DNA of 64,000 bases. Source: Lunularia cruciata (Eukaryota > Streptophyta > Marchantiopsida > Lunulariales > Lunulariaceae). The stretch spans positions 30,210,608-30,274,607 of the forward strand of contig OX419762.1 in the NCBI GenBank assembly GCA_948567375.1, in the 5' to 3' direction. The notes below the pieces were generated by a model. The model saw nothing but the letters and a program-made list of their open reading frames with translations. It had not been told where the DNA came from and did not search any database. Each line of letters begins with the position of its first letter. Position 1 is the first letter of the stretch. The position numbers and the translations under genes were made by a program. Shown piece by piece: positions 1 to 12,384 of this stretch.

Positions 1-1200
1 AGTGTGAAGTTGAAGAAATTCTAAAGGAAGAATGCCAAATTAGACAAGTATGAGGGTAGAGTCTGACCTCAAGTCCTTTGCCCTTGAACACCTTTGTACC
101 CAAAAACATTAGGCTTGGACTTGTTGCATCTAAAGGATGTACATCAATTTGAATGCACCCCCACTAGATTAAAGGAAGTGCCTGCTTATTCAGTTTTACT
201 TTCTACATTCAACTTCTGTTGCAAGCAAAATGCTCAAAATGTTTAGTCCTTTGCAGTTCTTTGTTGCCTTTGTAGTTATCTATGCCTTTGCCTTTGAGCT
301 CCAACCTTCACTTTTGCTTTCATATCCAAACTTTCTTTGATTGGTAACATGGTGTTTGCATCCATACAGAGGAGGAAAGTTCCTTAGGTTATCCTACATG
401 GCCCAGTAGTCATCAAGTGGGCAATTTATTGTACAACCAAATGTTTCTAGAGCAAGCACTTTTCTTTCTTTCTCTAGAATTGGGAATTGACAATCAATAG
501 TTAATAATAATCCAAGAGTTGAGACATGTGGAAAGAGAGAGAGAGAGAGTATACCTTTGGACCAATCCTTTTGCATGGCAAGAAGAGCACTAGAGGAATG
601 TCCTTGGCTTAGAGAATATACAACCAAAGGTAATGACAATCAATACTCATTACAATAGACCCAATGCAAAAGTGGAGTAGACCATCATTGCCTCCTTCTA
701 GGATCCAAGAGCCAAGAAGCAAGAATGGATAGTGAGCAAGTAGCTACAAGGATACAACCCATATGATGGCGGTGGAGACAATTATGAAACTATTCAAGCC
801 AAAAAGTACAACCTATTTGAATAATAGCCAAGCCATCTTCTTCAAATATATGTGCCAAGGAGAACCAATGAATTGGGCTTACATGTTTTATCTAGAGACA
901 AGGAGTCTCTTCGGAGAATTAGAGGAGTAACCTATCTAACACCATTTGTGGTACATTTCTACATGGAGTTAAATCTACTAAAAAAATCAAAGAGGAAGAA
1001 TTTCCACAATCATTGGCATCCAGTGGAACATTTCACTTCACAACCTGAAGGTAAGTCAGTCCTTTGGAAGTATCAACTTGTAGATGAAGAGTACAAGAAG
1101 ACTTGGAAATTTGTAAATGTGGATGAAGATGAAACAATCATTGTAATAATAAGGAGTTAGCAAAAGAGTTAGTATAAGCCAAGTAGCTAGTAGAATAAGC
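1..1200. other. Unrecognised repeat-like sequence with one short ORF
   Basis: No recognisable gene. The only sizeable frame is 852-1160 (+), 102 codons, lysine- and glutamate-rich, with no domain I know; open sequence continues upstream of it through scattered stops from about 720. It may be the N-terminal part of the decayed LTR-type element whose coiled-coil ORF lies at about 2250-2960, but that link is inferred from position only. A short (GA)n run lies at about 534-549. Confidence 0.3.
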
Positions 1201-1258
1201 TTCTTGTAGCAAAAATGAGGTAGAACTAGCATAACCTAAGAATGTGAAGAATGTTTTA

Positions 1259-1494
1259 GAAGCATCTAGGAAGCTTAATGGTAGAATGTCCTAGAAGCAT
1301 CTATGAAGCTTCATGGTGAGAAGCTTCTAGGAACATTCTAGGGATTGAGTAACTTGTATGCAAAGTTGATAGTTAGTTTAGCTACATACAAAGTAAATGT
1401 CTAGCTTAGCTTGCACTCCAATAAGGGTGGCTTTAAAGAGGAACCTACCTTGGGAGCTTCTCAAGAATATTGTACCTAAGTGGCCTATAAATAA
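1259..1494 (+). promoter_or_regulatory. LTR-like promoter: GAA/TTC blocks and TATA box
   Basis: Three consecutive GAA-TTC type blocks, at 1259-1276, 1294-1312 and 1318-1341, sit about 150-230 bp upstream of a good TATA box (TATAAATAA, 1486-1494). The third block reads GAAgcTTC-tag-GAAcaTTC, like a heat-shock element except for a 3-nt rather than 2-nt gap between dyads. The arrangement suggests the U3 region of an LTR, upstream of the gag-like relic. No second LTR copy was found in the window, so the LTR assignment is an inference. Confidence 0.3.
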
Positions 1495-1499
1495 CAAGG

Positions 1500-2984
1500 C
1501 CAAAGCCCATGCTGGGCATTTGGAGCTTCACTGATTTGAGAGTTTCAACTTGATCTTTCATTTTGATATTCCATTCTCATATATCTCTCCTCTATCTTTT
1601 ACAATCATAATCAAGAAGAAGAAATGACAAGCACCTACAAGATCACCAATGCAAGCAAAGTGACAGAAAAGAATCCTCATGTCATGAATGTATATTTGGA
1701 GGAGGAGTCCAAAGACACAAAGAAAGATTAAAGAAGAAAGAAGAAAGAGAGAACTCATTAACATTGCAGAAGATTGTATTCGAGTCCAAAGAAGTGTACC
1801 ACTACAAAGATGCACAATCTACACCAAATAAGAAAGTGCAGAGTTTCCAAGAAGAGAAGACAATCAAAGATTAAAAGGAGCAAGAAGATCTTTGCACCAA
1901 AGAATAAACCAACTTCAAAGGTGTGCTCCAAAAGCTAGATCTTCAAGTACCAAAGATAAAGAAGAACCCGAAGCTAAAATTGAGCCTCACTTTGAAGAAA
2001 TAAAGGAGCCCAAAGGCAAAGAACCCAAGCCAAACAAAGAACAAGAGAATCTTAGAATATATTGAAGGCAAAGAAGAAGAACCTTTGAAGCAATACAAAC
2101 AAAGGAGCAATGTACCACCTTCCAAGAAAGCAAAACTTTGATAATTGAGAAATCAAAGTTTGTGATACACTTGGTAGTGCATGTCCTATCGTTCATGGAG
2201 ATGATCTTTCACACACATCAATAATCTTACAAGGATTTATTAACTACATCTCCCTTGTTTGTATTGACTACATCTCCCTACAAGAAATCTTATCTGATGA
2301 AGGTGGAGCAAGCCAAGGCAAAAGAGGAGATGGGAGAATAAGGAACTTGTATAAGGAGGAAAAAAGGAATACAAACACTCTAGTGCATGAGAACTTCAAG
2401 GCAAAGACACATAATCAGGTAACAAGGGAAGAAGAACTCCTAAGATTGCAAAGGAGCTAAGAGCCCTTTGGCTCAAAGCCAAAGGTAAGCAGACATACAA
2501 CAAATGGATGAAAGCCAAGGATGGGGTGGAGGACATCCAAGGAGAGCTAGAGAAATCAAAGATTCACTTGGTAACTACAGATGTATAGTTTAGGAAATAC
2601 CACAATAAAGTGGCTATTCAACTTGAAGGGATGGTTGTAGAGCTAAAGGAAGAGAAGGAGGATTGGGCAGTGGATCAGCCTTGACTAGTGGAGGAGATAA
2701 CCACCAAAATCCAAGTGATACATAATTGCTCAATAGAGGAGTATGCAAAAATCCTCAAACAAAGGGAGGACATTTGAGATCAATTTGTGGAGATACTAGA
2801 GGAAGCATCCCAAGGAAGATGGCAAAGACCAAGATCCACAAACTCAAGTTGTAGATTCAAAGCTTGGAGTGGAAGGTATATGATGATGAGAAGCTTGATA
2901 GGTTAGCAATTAAGTTCAATGAACACTCTAATATGAAATGCATTAAGTCCACCTATATAATACTAGTAGCTAGACATATTATCT
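1500..2984 (+). pseudogene. Decayed coiled-coil (gag-like) ORF, element A
   Basis: Purine-rich sequence that reads as Glu/Lys-rich coiled-coil protein in segments, clearest at about 2440-2960, broken by stops. The stretch near 2820-2900 (a ...KTKIHKL... type segment followed by ...WKVYDDEKLD...) resembles a segment near 14820-14900 in a second relic, so both probably come from one element family. No protease, reverse transcriptase or integrase motif was seen nearby. It is probably a non-autonomous LTR-type element. Identity as gag is inferred, not shown. Confidence 0.35.
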
Positions 2985-3560
2985 AGAGGTGGAAATTGGC
3001 TGAGTAGCATCTAGAATGATGTTATATATGGTAAAATAAGTAGATCAAATAAAGGTATCACCAAAAGAGTACTTCCACTAATAAAGCACATGTTGAAAAC
3101 TTCAAAGCCAATTTTGGAAGCCTAAACAGATGAATTAGGCCTAAAAAATGGAAAGAGTTTATCCCCTTTGGATGGAAAGGTTCTCCTTCTCCTCCCAAAT
3201 TTGTCTCTTTGAGATCTTTCCAATGGTACCTCACGCATGCAATTTTGAGCTTCCTACAAGAAGATTCTTTGAAGATTCTCTCTAGTTAAACTTGTTTGAC
3301 CAACCAGGTGGACAAGGACCAACATGTAACCCATCCATGCAAGTAATCTAAGAGTGGAGTTTGATGATGTGTCACCGATCCATGTATCTTATCCAAGGGT
3401 GAAGCTTCTTTTGAAAGGATCCACTTTGCTATATAATAAAGACAAGGTGCTCCTTTGGGGCATTGGAGTATTAAGTGTTGAAGCTTTGTGTTTCCTCTCT
3501 TATGTTTCTCTTTGGGGTTCTCCTATCCTTAGAATATTACAAAATGTTCACTTTTCCTAG
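2985..3560 (+). repeat. Dispersed repeat R, copy 1
   Basis: This about 575-bp stretch aligns by eye, end to end and at roughly 75-80% identity, with 12385-12950 in the same orientation. Both copies begin with a TATCTAGAGGTG word and end in CTTTGGGGCATTGGAG followed by TTGGGGTT...TATCCTT.GAATATTACA. The 68-codon frame at 3354-3560 lies inside the repeat and is not a gene. R is most likely LTR or flanking non-coding sequence of the decayed element family. Confidence 0.6.
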
Positions 3561-4671
3561 AAATTGTAGGATATGAGGAGTAGATTAACTTCCTTATTGA
3601 GACATGTAGAGGAAAAGGTAGTTCTTTGCAATAGTTGTAGCTAAAGATTTTTTGTAGTCAAAGACCTTCGTAGTGGTAGATACCTTTGGCACAAGAAGCC
3701 TTTGGAGTTGTAGTTACAACCTTTAGAGTTATAAGTATGAAGGAGTGTATTTTCAAATTGTCTTTGGGGAAGATATGACACCTTCCTTGACACGTGCAAG
3801 GTGTTAATTAACCTATATGTGATTATTATAAGATAGGATTAGAACCAAATATGTACAATGTATACATAGGTAGAAGATTTTTGCAATAATTCACCATCAG
3901 ATCTCTTAGAAGCTGAGATTTCTTTAAGGCTTAAGCCCAATTTAAATCAAGTTCATTCATTCTTAATCAAGGTTTAGTAAAGGATCTATATATTCTTTGT
4001 CATTGATTATCTACAACTTGAGTGTCAATGAATACCTTGTTTTAGTAATGGTGAGGAACCCTTAGTAGTTGGAACATGAGTGCTTGAATGTAAGAAGATA
4101 TTTGCACTTAGTATGGGTGTGTGATCTTTGTGGGCCTAGATGGGCAAAGCATTATATTAAAGGATCATAGATGAGCCGGAGTAGTAGAAGTACCATGGAA
4201 GCAAAAGACTTCAATAGACAAAGGCATTTGACATATGCATAGACCCTTTTGGAGTTGTGCCTTATGGTAATGATAACGTGCAACCTTCAAAGTTGCATGT
4301 CTTTCTGGTGAAGTGACCTTTAGAGTGGAGTGAACCATTACCCTTAAGATTGATTTGGAATTTATTTGTAGTGAAATTGATCTTTAGTTTTCCCTTTTCC
4401 ATAGTGTGGTACAAGGGATGCACTCTTATGTGAGTAATTCTTGCCCAAGAGGTTTAATAGGAAATAGTAAATGAACTACAACCAAGCAATATTTCCCTTC
4501 ACTTCTTTTCATTTCCAACTCATATCTTCAAGGGAACAACTTATGCCAGTTACTTCTATTTGGTTGATATTAAGTCACCACAAGGTGATAACTTCTCATG
4601 AAATTCTTATTTTATAAAAGCTCTTCTATATTTTAATATGAAGAGTGACATTTAAATAAAGCCTATACTTA
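3561..4671 (+). repeat. Non-coding element A remainder, containing repeat S copy 1
   Basis: No gene. 4365-4570 resembles 16165-16335 in the same orientation: shared words include CACTCTT...GGGAATGCTTTGCCCAA-like and CCAACTCATATCTTCA. With repeat R this makes a second diverged pair. In element A the order is ORF-R-S and in element B it is R-ORF-S, which would fit an LTR made of R plus S if copy B has lost parts. That reading is inferential. Confidence 0.4.
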
Positions 4672-4770
4672 TATTTCTTGTAGCTACCCTTTTTGTCTCT
4701 CCCTTGTATGGCTTGATGGGGTCTTCCCATCTTCACTTTTCCTACGCGGTCGCCTTATTTCTTGTAGCTA
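4672..4770 (+). mobile_element. 69-bp 3'-end insertion of the non-LTR family with 15-bp TSD
   Basis: Bases 4687-4755 match the last about 70 bp of the full-length non-LTR element (compare 9018-9085), including the hairpin GATGGG-GTCTT-CCCATC at 4715-4731. They are flanked by a perfect direct repeat, TATTTCTTGTAGCTA, at 4672-4686 and 4756-4770. This is a severely 5'-truncated insertion made by target-primed reverse transcription, and it fixes the 3' end of the family at about GCGGTCGCCT. Confidence 0.85.
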
Positions 4771-5275
4771 GATTTATATACAAGATAGACTATATGAAGA
4801 ATACAAATACCTTGATCAAACTATGATACAAATACCTTTCAATATATAAGTAATTTGATAAATGTCATACTTTAGATATTTATGTCTTTAGTTTTCTTAT
4901 AAAATACACATTATTAAAAATTATTTATTATTTTGAATTATTGATGATCAAGTTGATTCATAGTCTACCTTTTAGGTTGAGTTAATCTTACTTAACATAA
5001 AAACTTGACAATGCATTAACATATGCAAATCAGATAGATTATATGAAGCCTTTCCAAATCTTAATTAGAAATTTGTATATTTTTGGGGAAAAAATTAAGA
5101 ATTCACTAATGTGTGAATGTAATAGTGTAGGTTGATAGTGTAGTTTTAATGTAATTTTGTAAATACTATAATTGATACTCTAAGAAGCACCACTATATAA
5201 TCAAAATTCATTTCATTTTTTATTTGTTTAATTTTCAAGATAAAAATTTGGAGAGTTATAAATTTCTTATGTTGA

Positions 5276-5317
<42 letters not shown>

Positions 5318-5557
5318 TGTTATTTCTATAAAATATTTATTACTATAAAATATGATCAATCTAAAATCAAGACTAAAGTATATAGATTTTTATATTATTT
5401 CTTGGTATATCATTAATTTTATAATTGAAATTAATATTTATTCTACCTACCAAATTTATATTATTCCTATTATTATTAAGATTTATAAGTGTATAATCTA
5501 CTCATCTTCTTGTAGTTCATTCTCAATTTATCTTTGTTGAGATTCCCAAATTCCTTG
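4771..5557. repeat. AT-rich non-coding stretch with (TTA)n
   Basis: No gene. Very AT-rich sequence with a (TTA)n microsatellite at about 5276-5316. The 62-codon frame at 5352-5540 is Ile/Tyr-rich low-complexity translation of AT-rich DNA and is not supported as a gene. Confidence 0.7.
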
Positions 5558-8500
5558 TTTACATGTTGTACATTGAGAGTGATGGGTCGGGGATTTTCAT
5601 TTCCAATCTCTTGGTTTTCATGATTAAGTTCCATGGGAATTTAGTTTGAAAATTTGGAGATGGAAATTGACGGTTATGAGATTTTATAGATTTTAAGGTT
5701 TAGAGAGATTATTTTCTTATGTGAGTTGGGATGTGAGGGGTTGTGGTTTTGCAGATATGGGGAGATATGGAGAGGAGCAGCATGTGTTACTATCATTATT
5801 CTTCTGCTAGCCTTGGCTACACCTTCCCATGTGGGATCGCCTAGAGCGGGTCGGGATACACCATGCCCGGTGTGTCACGGACGCTTTACCTCGCAAGGGG
5901 TAGAGACCCATGTGTGAAGGATGCACAAGGACTATGATTGGACCACTTGGGATGCCCACGTGAGATGAGCGACCACATTGACAATAGTGACACTCAAGAT
6001 TACGCACGCTTCTTTTATACCTTTGTTGATCGTTCTAGGGATACAGATCGAGTCGTGGGAGTGGTTAGCTTCTCAAGCGGGTTGCATTTTGGGGTTATTT
6101 GAGACTAGTTTTCCATATCCACATCTGTTCCATAGGCTACCCCGCACACTCCATGATGAGGCTAGATAGGCTTTTTGCCTACCAATAGACCGTTTGGCAC
6201 GTGATCCCTTGGATGAGTTAGCATGGTTCCCTATTCCTCTTACTCCCTCGATGGTGTCTTTGTTATGCTAGAGGTGGACGTGCGGAGCATAGAGAGGTGG
6301 TTGTTAGATTTCATCGATTCCGAGCGGGGGATTGGGCAGCCCTTCATGAGAGTATGTTAGGGCTACACGATTTAGGAGACATGCATCACCACAGGATAGC
6401 ACAGATTCCACTCAATTACGATGATGTAGGACATTGGGTCAAGCGGGAGAGTTTAGTACAGCAGCACGAGCGCTACACCCTTTGTCTATAGCGAGTCCTA
6501 CTGATGAGACCATCTCTTCCCTATGCTCACTACATCCTATAGTAGTAGAGGGACTACCACTAGAGGTCTTAGATTATTAGCCTGAACAGCCTTTATGTCT
6601 TCATAGGTCACTATTTGCACAAGCATTGTGCACTACCCCTCACCTTTCCTCATGAAGCTTGTCAAGGATGGTTTATGAGCACCTTAGAGATTGCTTCTAG
6701 GTAGATGATCCTTCTAGTGGTTTTACCAAGTTGTTTTAGGTGGCTGCAATAGAAGCAAGAGGAGACATTCCTATGTTAGTTAGTCGGGTGTTAGGTGCTA
6801 GTCGACTTCTCGCAATGGAGAAGGACACGGGAGGCATTAGACTGATTGCTATTGGAGAGATCTTTTGGCGTTTGGTCAGTCGTACCATTGTCCTTTGGCA
6901 TTGTTCTCACTTTCAATAACATCTTAGTCCACATCAATTTGGAGTAGCTATACTAGGAGGATGTGAGGCTATATCTCTAGGCATTATAGCACTCCTAAAT
7001 ATCCATCTGGAGTGGGTTGTCCTACAAGTGGATGTTGAGAATGCTTTTAATAGCGTCTCATGTGCACCTATCTTTAGAGAGCTTAGGGAGGCTGGTGGAT
7101 CCTTGGCAAGTCTCATTTCTTTTGTGCGGTCTTTTTATGGCTCTTCTGCTTCCCTTTACTACCAGCGTGGTGGTTCATAGGAGGGAGTCACCGTCTTGGA
7201 GTCAACTATTGGTACACGTCAAGGAGATCCTTTAGGGGGGCTCTTATTTGCCATGGCTTACTTTAGAGCTCTCCTATCTACTACTTTGGACATATCAGGT
7301 TGTGTATTTCTCTCCTTGGAAGATGATACACACATCATAGGCCCTGTGGATCAGATTAGGCAAGCCTTTGACTACATGACTACCGAGCTACATCTAGTAG
7401 GCTTGAGAGTCAAGGTGTCAAAGTGTAGGGCATGGTCCCTTTTAGGTATTTCTCCCCACCTTGAGCTTCCAGAGGGTTGTATCACATCCACAGATGAACA
7501 TTGTGTTCTTGGAGTGCCAATAGGATCGGAGGATTTTGTCACACGCTTCTTAGACACTGCTCTTGCAGGGGATGTTCTCCATGTGGATGACCTTCCATTA
7601 CTAGGAGATCCGCATGTGGCATTTGGTATACTCTCTTCCAGTATTGCTCGTTGACCATCCTACCTCATCCATACAGTTCCCCCCTCACCGTCCTTCCTAT
7701 CACGTTTAAGAGCATTTGATAGGAGGATTATGGGAATCTTTGGTGATATTATTGGACCTGGGACTTTTGAGTGTGTGACATAGGATTTGGCACGTAGATA
7801 GACGGCTCTACCGATCTCATGTGGTGGGGTTGGCTTGCTTTCTATGGAGGAGATGACAACTACAACATTTTTGGGTAGTTGGGCTCTCTTGGCACTCCTA
7901 CTTTCCTCTTGTTTTGTGGCTACTGATAGGCCGGTTTTGGAAACTTTTGTGATAGAGGTGGAGGGAGGATCCTTTTCTCTCTAGGTGTTATTGAGGCAGA
8001 CAAGAGATAGTCTATCCCCACCAGCACAAGAGGATTTTCTACCTTTTGCTTCACTATCGTCAGATTGGACTAGAGGTTTACAATCTTCCTTGATAGAGCG
8101 ACGGTGTGAGCATATGCTACATTCTCTCTTAGTCAACTTGTCCATTCCTCAAGCTACTAGAGCACATCTTTGCTTTTCTTAGGCAAGGGTGCAGGCTCTT
8201 GGATCCTAGCTCTACCGTGCATTAGGGCTTTCTGACTCGCACCAGCTACTTTCTCTACAACAATGAGGTTTTGCCTAGGTTTGGTCCACCCATCTGCATC
8301 CTCGTTACTCACTTGTGAGTGTGGTTCTACACTAGATGCAGCAGCGGTCCACATGAAACGGTGTCCTTTTGGAGGACAGAGGATAGCTACCCATGATGCC
8401 ATTAGAGACATAGTGTTTGCTATGGCACGAGAGAGTGGATACTTGCCTTGGAAGGAGTGTTCGTATGCTTTGTAGATGACACAAGTCAGGGCAGACTTAT

Positions 8501-9103
8501 ACTTGGCCCGAGACAATCAAGTGACAGTAGCGGATGTCATGGTTATGGACCCTATGCGGGATACAGTTTTGGAGGGAGTGATTATCCATCCCCTTGGATG
8601 GGTGGCAAGTGCAGTAGCATGTCGCAAGGTCTCCAAGTATAGGGGCATGCAGCGAGGTCACCTCTTTGTTCCTCTAGCCTTGGAGTTATATGGAGCAATG
8701 GACACGACATTTGACACATTTGTCAAGGAGTGCATAAGAGCTTATCATGTTATGCATCAGGGGGTACCACTCTCGCTCTTTGTAGTATATTTTAGACATA
8801 CTACATACTTTGTAGTATATTTTAGACAGTGTGTGTCCATTGCTCTATAGAGGGCAGTGGCTAGTGCAATCCATAGGAGAGCAATCACATTAGGTGATGT
8901 TTCTTTGGACGCTCCAGTTGTGTGTAGACCATACGACTTGCATAGCTCGGATATCTTAGGTGCGGTAGGGCAGATTTCTCATATAGACTCTATTGGGGCT
9001 TAGCCCCATGTTACCTTTTTTGTCTCTCCCTTGTATGGCTTGATGGGGTCTTCCCATCCTTCATTTTTCCTACGCGGTCACCTTTCCTCTTTTTTTACAT
9101 GTT
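5558..9103 (+). mobile_element. Full-length REL-endonuclease non-LTR retrotransposon
   Basis: The element runs from about 5568 to 9093 and is flanked by the direct repeat TTTACATGTT at 5558-5567 and 9094-9103. The 5' limit is supported independently, because similarity to the minus-strand copy ends at about 34466, the matching point. Content in order: 5' UTR, C2H2 zinc finger, reverse transcriptase, CCHC motif, restriction-like endonuclease, 3' UTR ending in a conserved hairpin (9042-9058). A 21-bp word is tandemly repeated at 8778-8798 and 8808-8828. There is no long poly(A) tail. Confidence 0.85.
5726..8850 (+). pseudogene. Decayed R2/NeSL-like polyprotein: zinc finger, RT, CCHC, REL endonuclease
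   Basis: The protein would copy the element's RNA at a nicked target site. Visible domains: a C2H2 finger (Cys at 5864 and 5873, His at 5909 and 5923, one TGA inside); RT from about 6720 to 7660, with GTRQGDPLGG near 7212 and an EDD catalytic motif near 7321; a CCHC motif (Cys 8314 and 8320, His 8350, Cys 8362); and just after it a restriction-like nuclease core, R-A-D at 8488-8496, then 12 residues, then Asp at 8533. In R2-type elements the core is (K/R)PD-x(12-14)-(D/E). Longest open pieces are 7196-7654 and 8476-8850; in-frame stops and frameshifts separate the rest, so it is not functional. No APE-type endonuclease (as in plant L1) was seen. Confidence 0.8.
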
Positions 9104-9257
9104 AATGATTGTAAGATCCACTCTAGTAGATTGATGTTCTCTTGTGCAATATTCTTTATATATTAGATCTATTCATATATATACTTTACCTTGGATATAT
9201 ATTTTACCTATTCATATAGTACATCACATGGAATCTTATAGCTTTGTATTGTTATAT

Positions 9258-9329
<72 letters not shown>

Positions 9330-12300
9330 ATCAATTTTATATCTTAAATTATGATTACTTTATTTTGTGCTTCTTTTCACTTTGATCATTTGTAATTCTG
9401 AATGTCATGAATGAAGAAGTATTACTTTATCTTATATTTATTGCTAATTTCAATTTTATATTTCTTATGTAGTTCATGGAGACTTTTGGATTTGATAACA
9501 TTGTTTTTTATCCAGATTTTCCTAGCTGATCAATATATACATCACTTGTACTCTTAAGATAAAACCTCATTAAAGAGTGCAAATAAAAAGTAAATTCTAT
9601 TCTCTATTTAGATATTTTTTATGACTTTGGTGATTTGAAGATAGAGATTATAAGAAAAACCTATAATTACTCACATCCTCATCCTAGTAGTACTTCTTCT
9701 TATGTATACAATATTTATTTTTACTAGTCATCTAATTGTTACTTCATTTATACTTAAATCCTCTTATTCTACTTCTTTGTTGGGTATATACCTTTAATTA
9801 TTGCTACTTATTTTGATTAAGTGGTTGAAGATGGTGGAAAATGTCATGAAACTTTTTCTCTTTGTCACACTTTATCATGCTTTTACTAGTTTAGTAGTGT
9901 TTTAGACAAAAGATTAAGTCTTAGGTTAGTACTAAGTAGGATAAAATGATTAGTTTGTGGTTTGCTCTAAAAGAGTCCAAATATGGCTCGATGAACCTCC
10001 TGCCAATTATAGGTTTCTCAAACAAAGACCAAAATTTCCTACTAGGACCAAAAATTGTGGATTTTGTATTGTATCATGTCCATGCTAAACAAACCATGCA
10101 ATGAGGACTATGATACAAGATGGCATGCAATGACATCAAAATTTTGTGGAAGTTCTTTGTACAAGTTGTGCAAAGGCAAGATTCTATCAAAACAATGTTA
10201 TACAAGATTATGCTGCCAATTCAAAAATCCATGATTTGCAACTTGTGATGTGTATCAAAGAATTATATTGGACTATTTTGCAAAGAGCTTGCACATGTGT
10301 TGTTTGACCAATATCTTTCACAAACCATTGGAATGGTTGAAGAGCAACCAAGTGGTAGGATCTATAAAAAGACTACCTAATCCTATGAGGAGTTATTTTT
10401 TACTTACATCAATTTTCATTTCTTGTGTGAAGAGATCTCGCAAACTTCTATCCCAGATCCATTATAGAGTGCATAATGCAGAATTGTAAGACTGATAGGG
10501 AGTAATACAAGAGAAAGTAGATTTAATACCTTCAAGATGGTGGTGTCATGGGATTTGATTTCCAACTACCAGAAGACCAAAATCATTGCTAAATAAACAT
10601 TAGGTCTGTTTGGCTACAATTGCTAGTTTATTCCAATCACTATTAATCCTATATTTTTTCCAAACATAGTGCTTAAAATGTATTGGAATACTTAGGACAA
10701 TAAATTTATTAGTGCAAGATATATACTCAAATAAGTTTACAAAGTACAAGTTTCTTCACAATTGTCTGAAATATAATGTCTCTTCTCTCACTTCATATTG
10801 ATCCTAAAAAACTCCTTGATTATCCTAATGACAAGCCTTCCTAGTGTCAATCCCACTTAAAAGGACTCACTAGAATTTGCTCCTTAAAACCTTCATGTTT
10901 ACCTTGTCAATCAAATAGTACTCCTCAAAATTCTCCTTTCTTCCTTGGATATGTTGATCAAGAACATTTTCAATCAAAAACCACTCTCTACAATCATCTA
11001 ATCCAATTGATTTAGAACTTATTCCTCTCAAATTCTCTTCCTTGAAATCAATGAATCCCCATGTAATTTATTAATAAATCTTGGACTCTCAAACCCATGT
11101 CCATGAAACCCTATTAATAGATTTGTCCAGATTTCTTGTACCCTTCTTTCCTTGTTAACTCCTCCTTCCCAAATTTTCCTCTCCCTTTGTCCCTTGTAAT
11201 AATACTCATTTTCAATCTTCAATAATCCCCCCCAAAAACCCATCTACTGCAAGAAATCTAAGCCCATGATTAAGATTTGACCAAAACCACCACAAGTGTA
11301 CATGCAACCACTTGATAGGAGACCAATATACCGGAAGTCCATTTGTTGTTCTATGACATGTCATCTCAAGCCATATATATCAATCCTAAATATAGGTGTC
11401 TTTATATGGTTTTAACTTCCAATATAGTGCTCCAAATGCTAAGTGTTTAGTCTTTATGCAAAGCTCTTGAGCAAACACTTCCAACAAGATCAAGCATTCT
11501 TCATTTGGACTTGTAGAGATATTGTCCTTGAAGTGTTTTCTCTACTCCAAGATCACCCCATTGTGATGGTCATAATATCGTGGTATCATGGTGAAGTCCC
11601 ACTCCAATGGTCACTTGACTCCAATGGTTATGATATTGTGGTGAAGTCCTACTATGATGGCCACCTTGAGATTGATGGTCAGTTGAGTCCAATGGTTGTG
11701 GTGTCATGGTGAAGTCCTATTCTTATGGTCATGATGTCATGGAGAAGTCCCACTTTGATGGTCGTGATATCATGGTGAAGTCCCACTCAATGCTCACCTT
11801 TAAGAAGCCATAACTTCCGTTATAGACCTCTAAATGGCACAAATGTGATCTTTATGGAAAGGTCTTGACAAGACACCTTCAATGAGACCAAGCTTACTTC
11901 ACTCAGACTTGTAACATGGAGATATCAACTCCAAAGTGTTTGCTCCACTTTGATGTTCTATCATGGACTAATGGTGTGCTCCAATCCAATGGTCATAGTG
12001 CCATCTCCAAGTCACTAGCCAATATTCATTGTGAGGTAGCCATAACTTTTGAGGCATACCTCCAAATACTACAAATATAGTCTTTATGGAAATTTCTTGA
12101 CAAGATGCTTCTTACAAGAGCAATCACACTTCTTTTGAACTAGTGACTACATAAATCTGCTCCAGTAAGATGATATGTTCTTTTCTAAAGGATGACTTCC
12201 AACTCAAATGCATCACTACTACATTTACTATAGAAGCTTATAGAAACCATATAGAAATCTGATCAATTTTTTTTACAATGAGTAAGCAAAGCCAATTTTG

Positions 12301-12384
12301 TGGACCAAAGACCAATGGTAGCCAGTCTTAGAAGACAAGTGTGTGTAATATGGCAAAATTTATATTGATACTCCCATAATACCT
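9104..12384. repeat. AT-rich non-coding DNA with a compound microsatellite and minisatellite
   Basis: No gene is supported. A compound (CA)n(TA)n(TC)n tract lies at 9258-9326; the 67-codon frame over it is an artefact. At about 11560-11790 a degenerate minisatellite repeats a word like ATGGTGAAGTCCCACT about five times at irregular 30-60 bp spacing. Short frames at 10250-10489, 11028-11243 (minus) and 11443-11712 show no recognisable domain. The sequence from 11400 to 12230 has repeated paragraph-like similarity (CTTTATGGAAA.GTCTTGACAAGA and similar words), suggesting old repeats. Confidence 0.5.
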
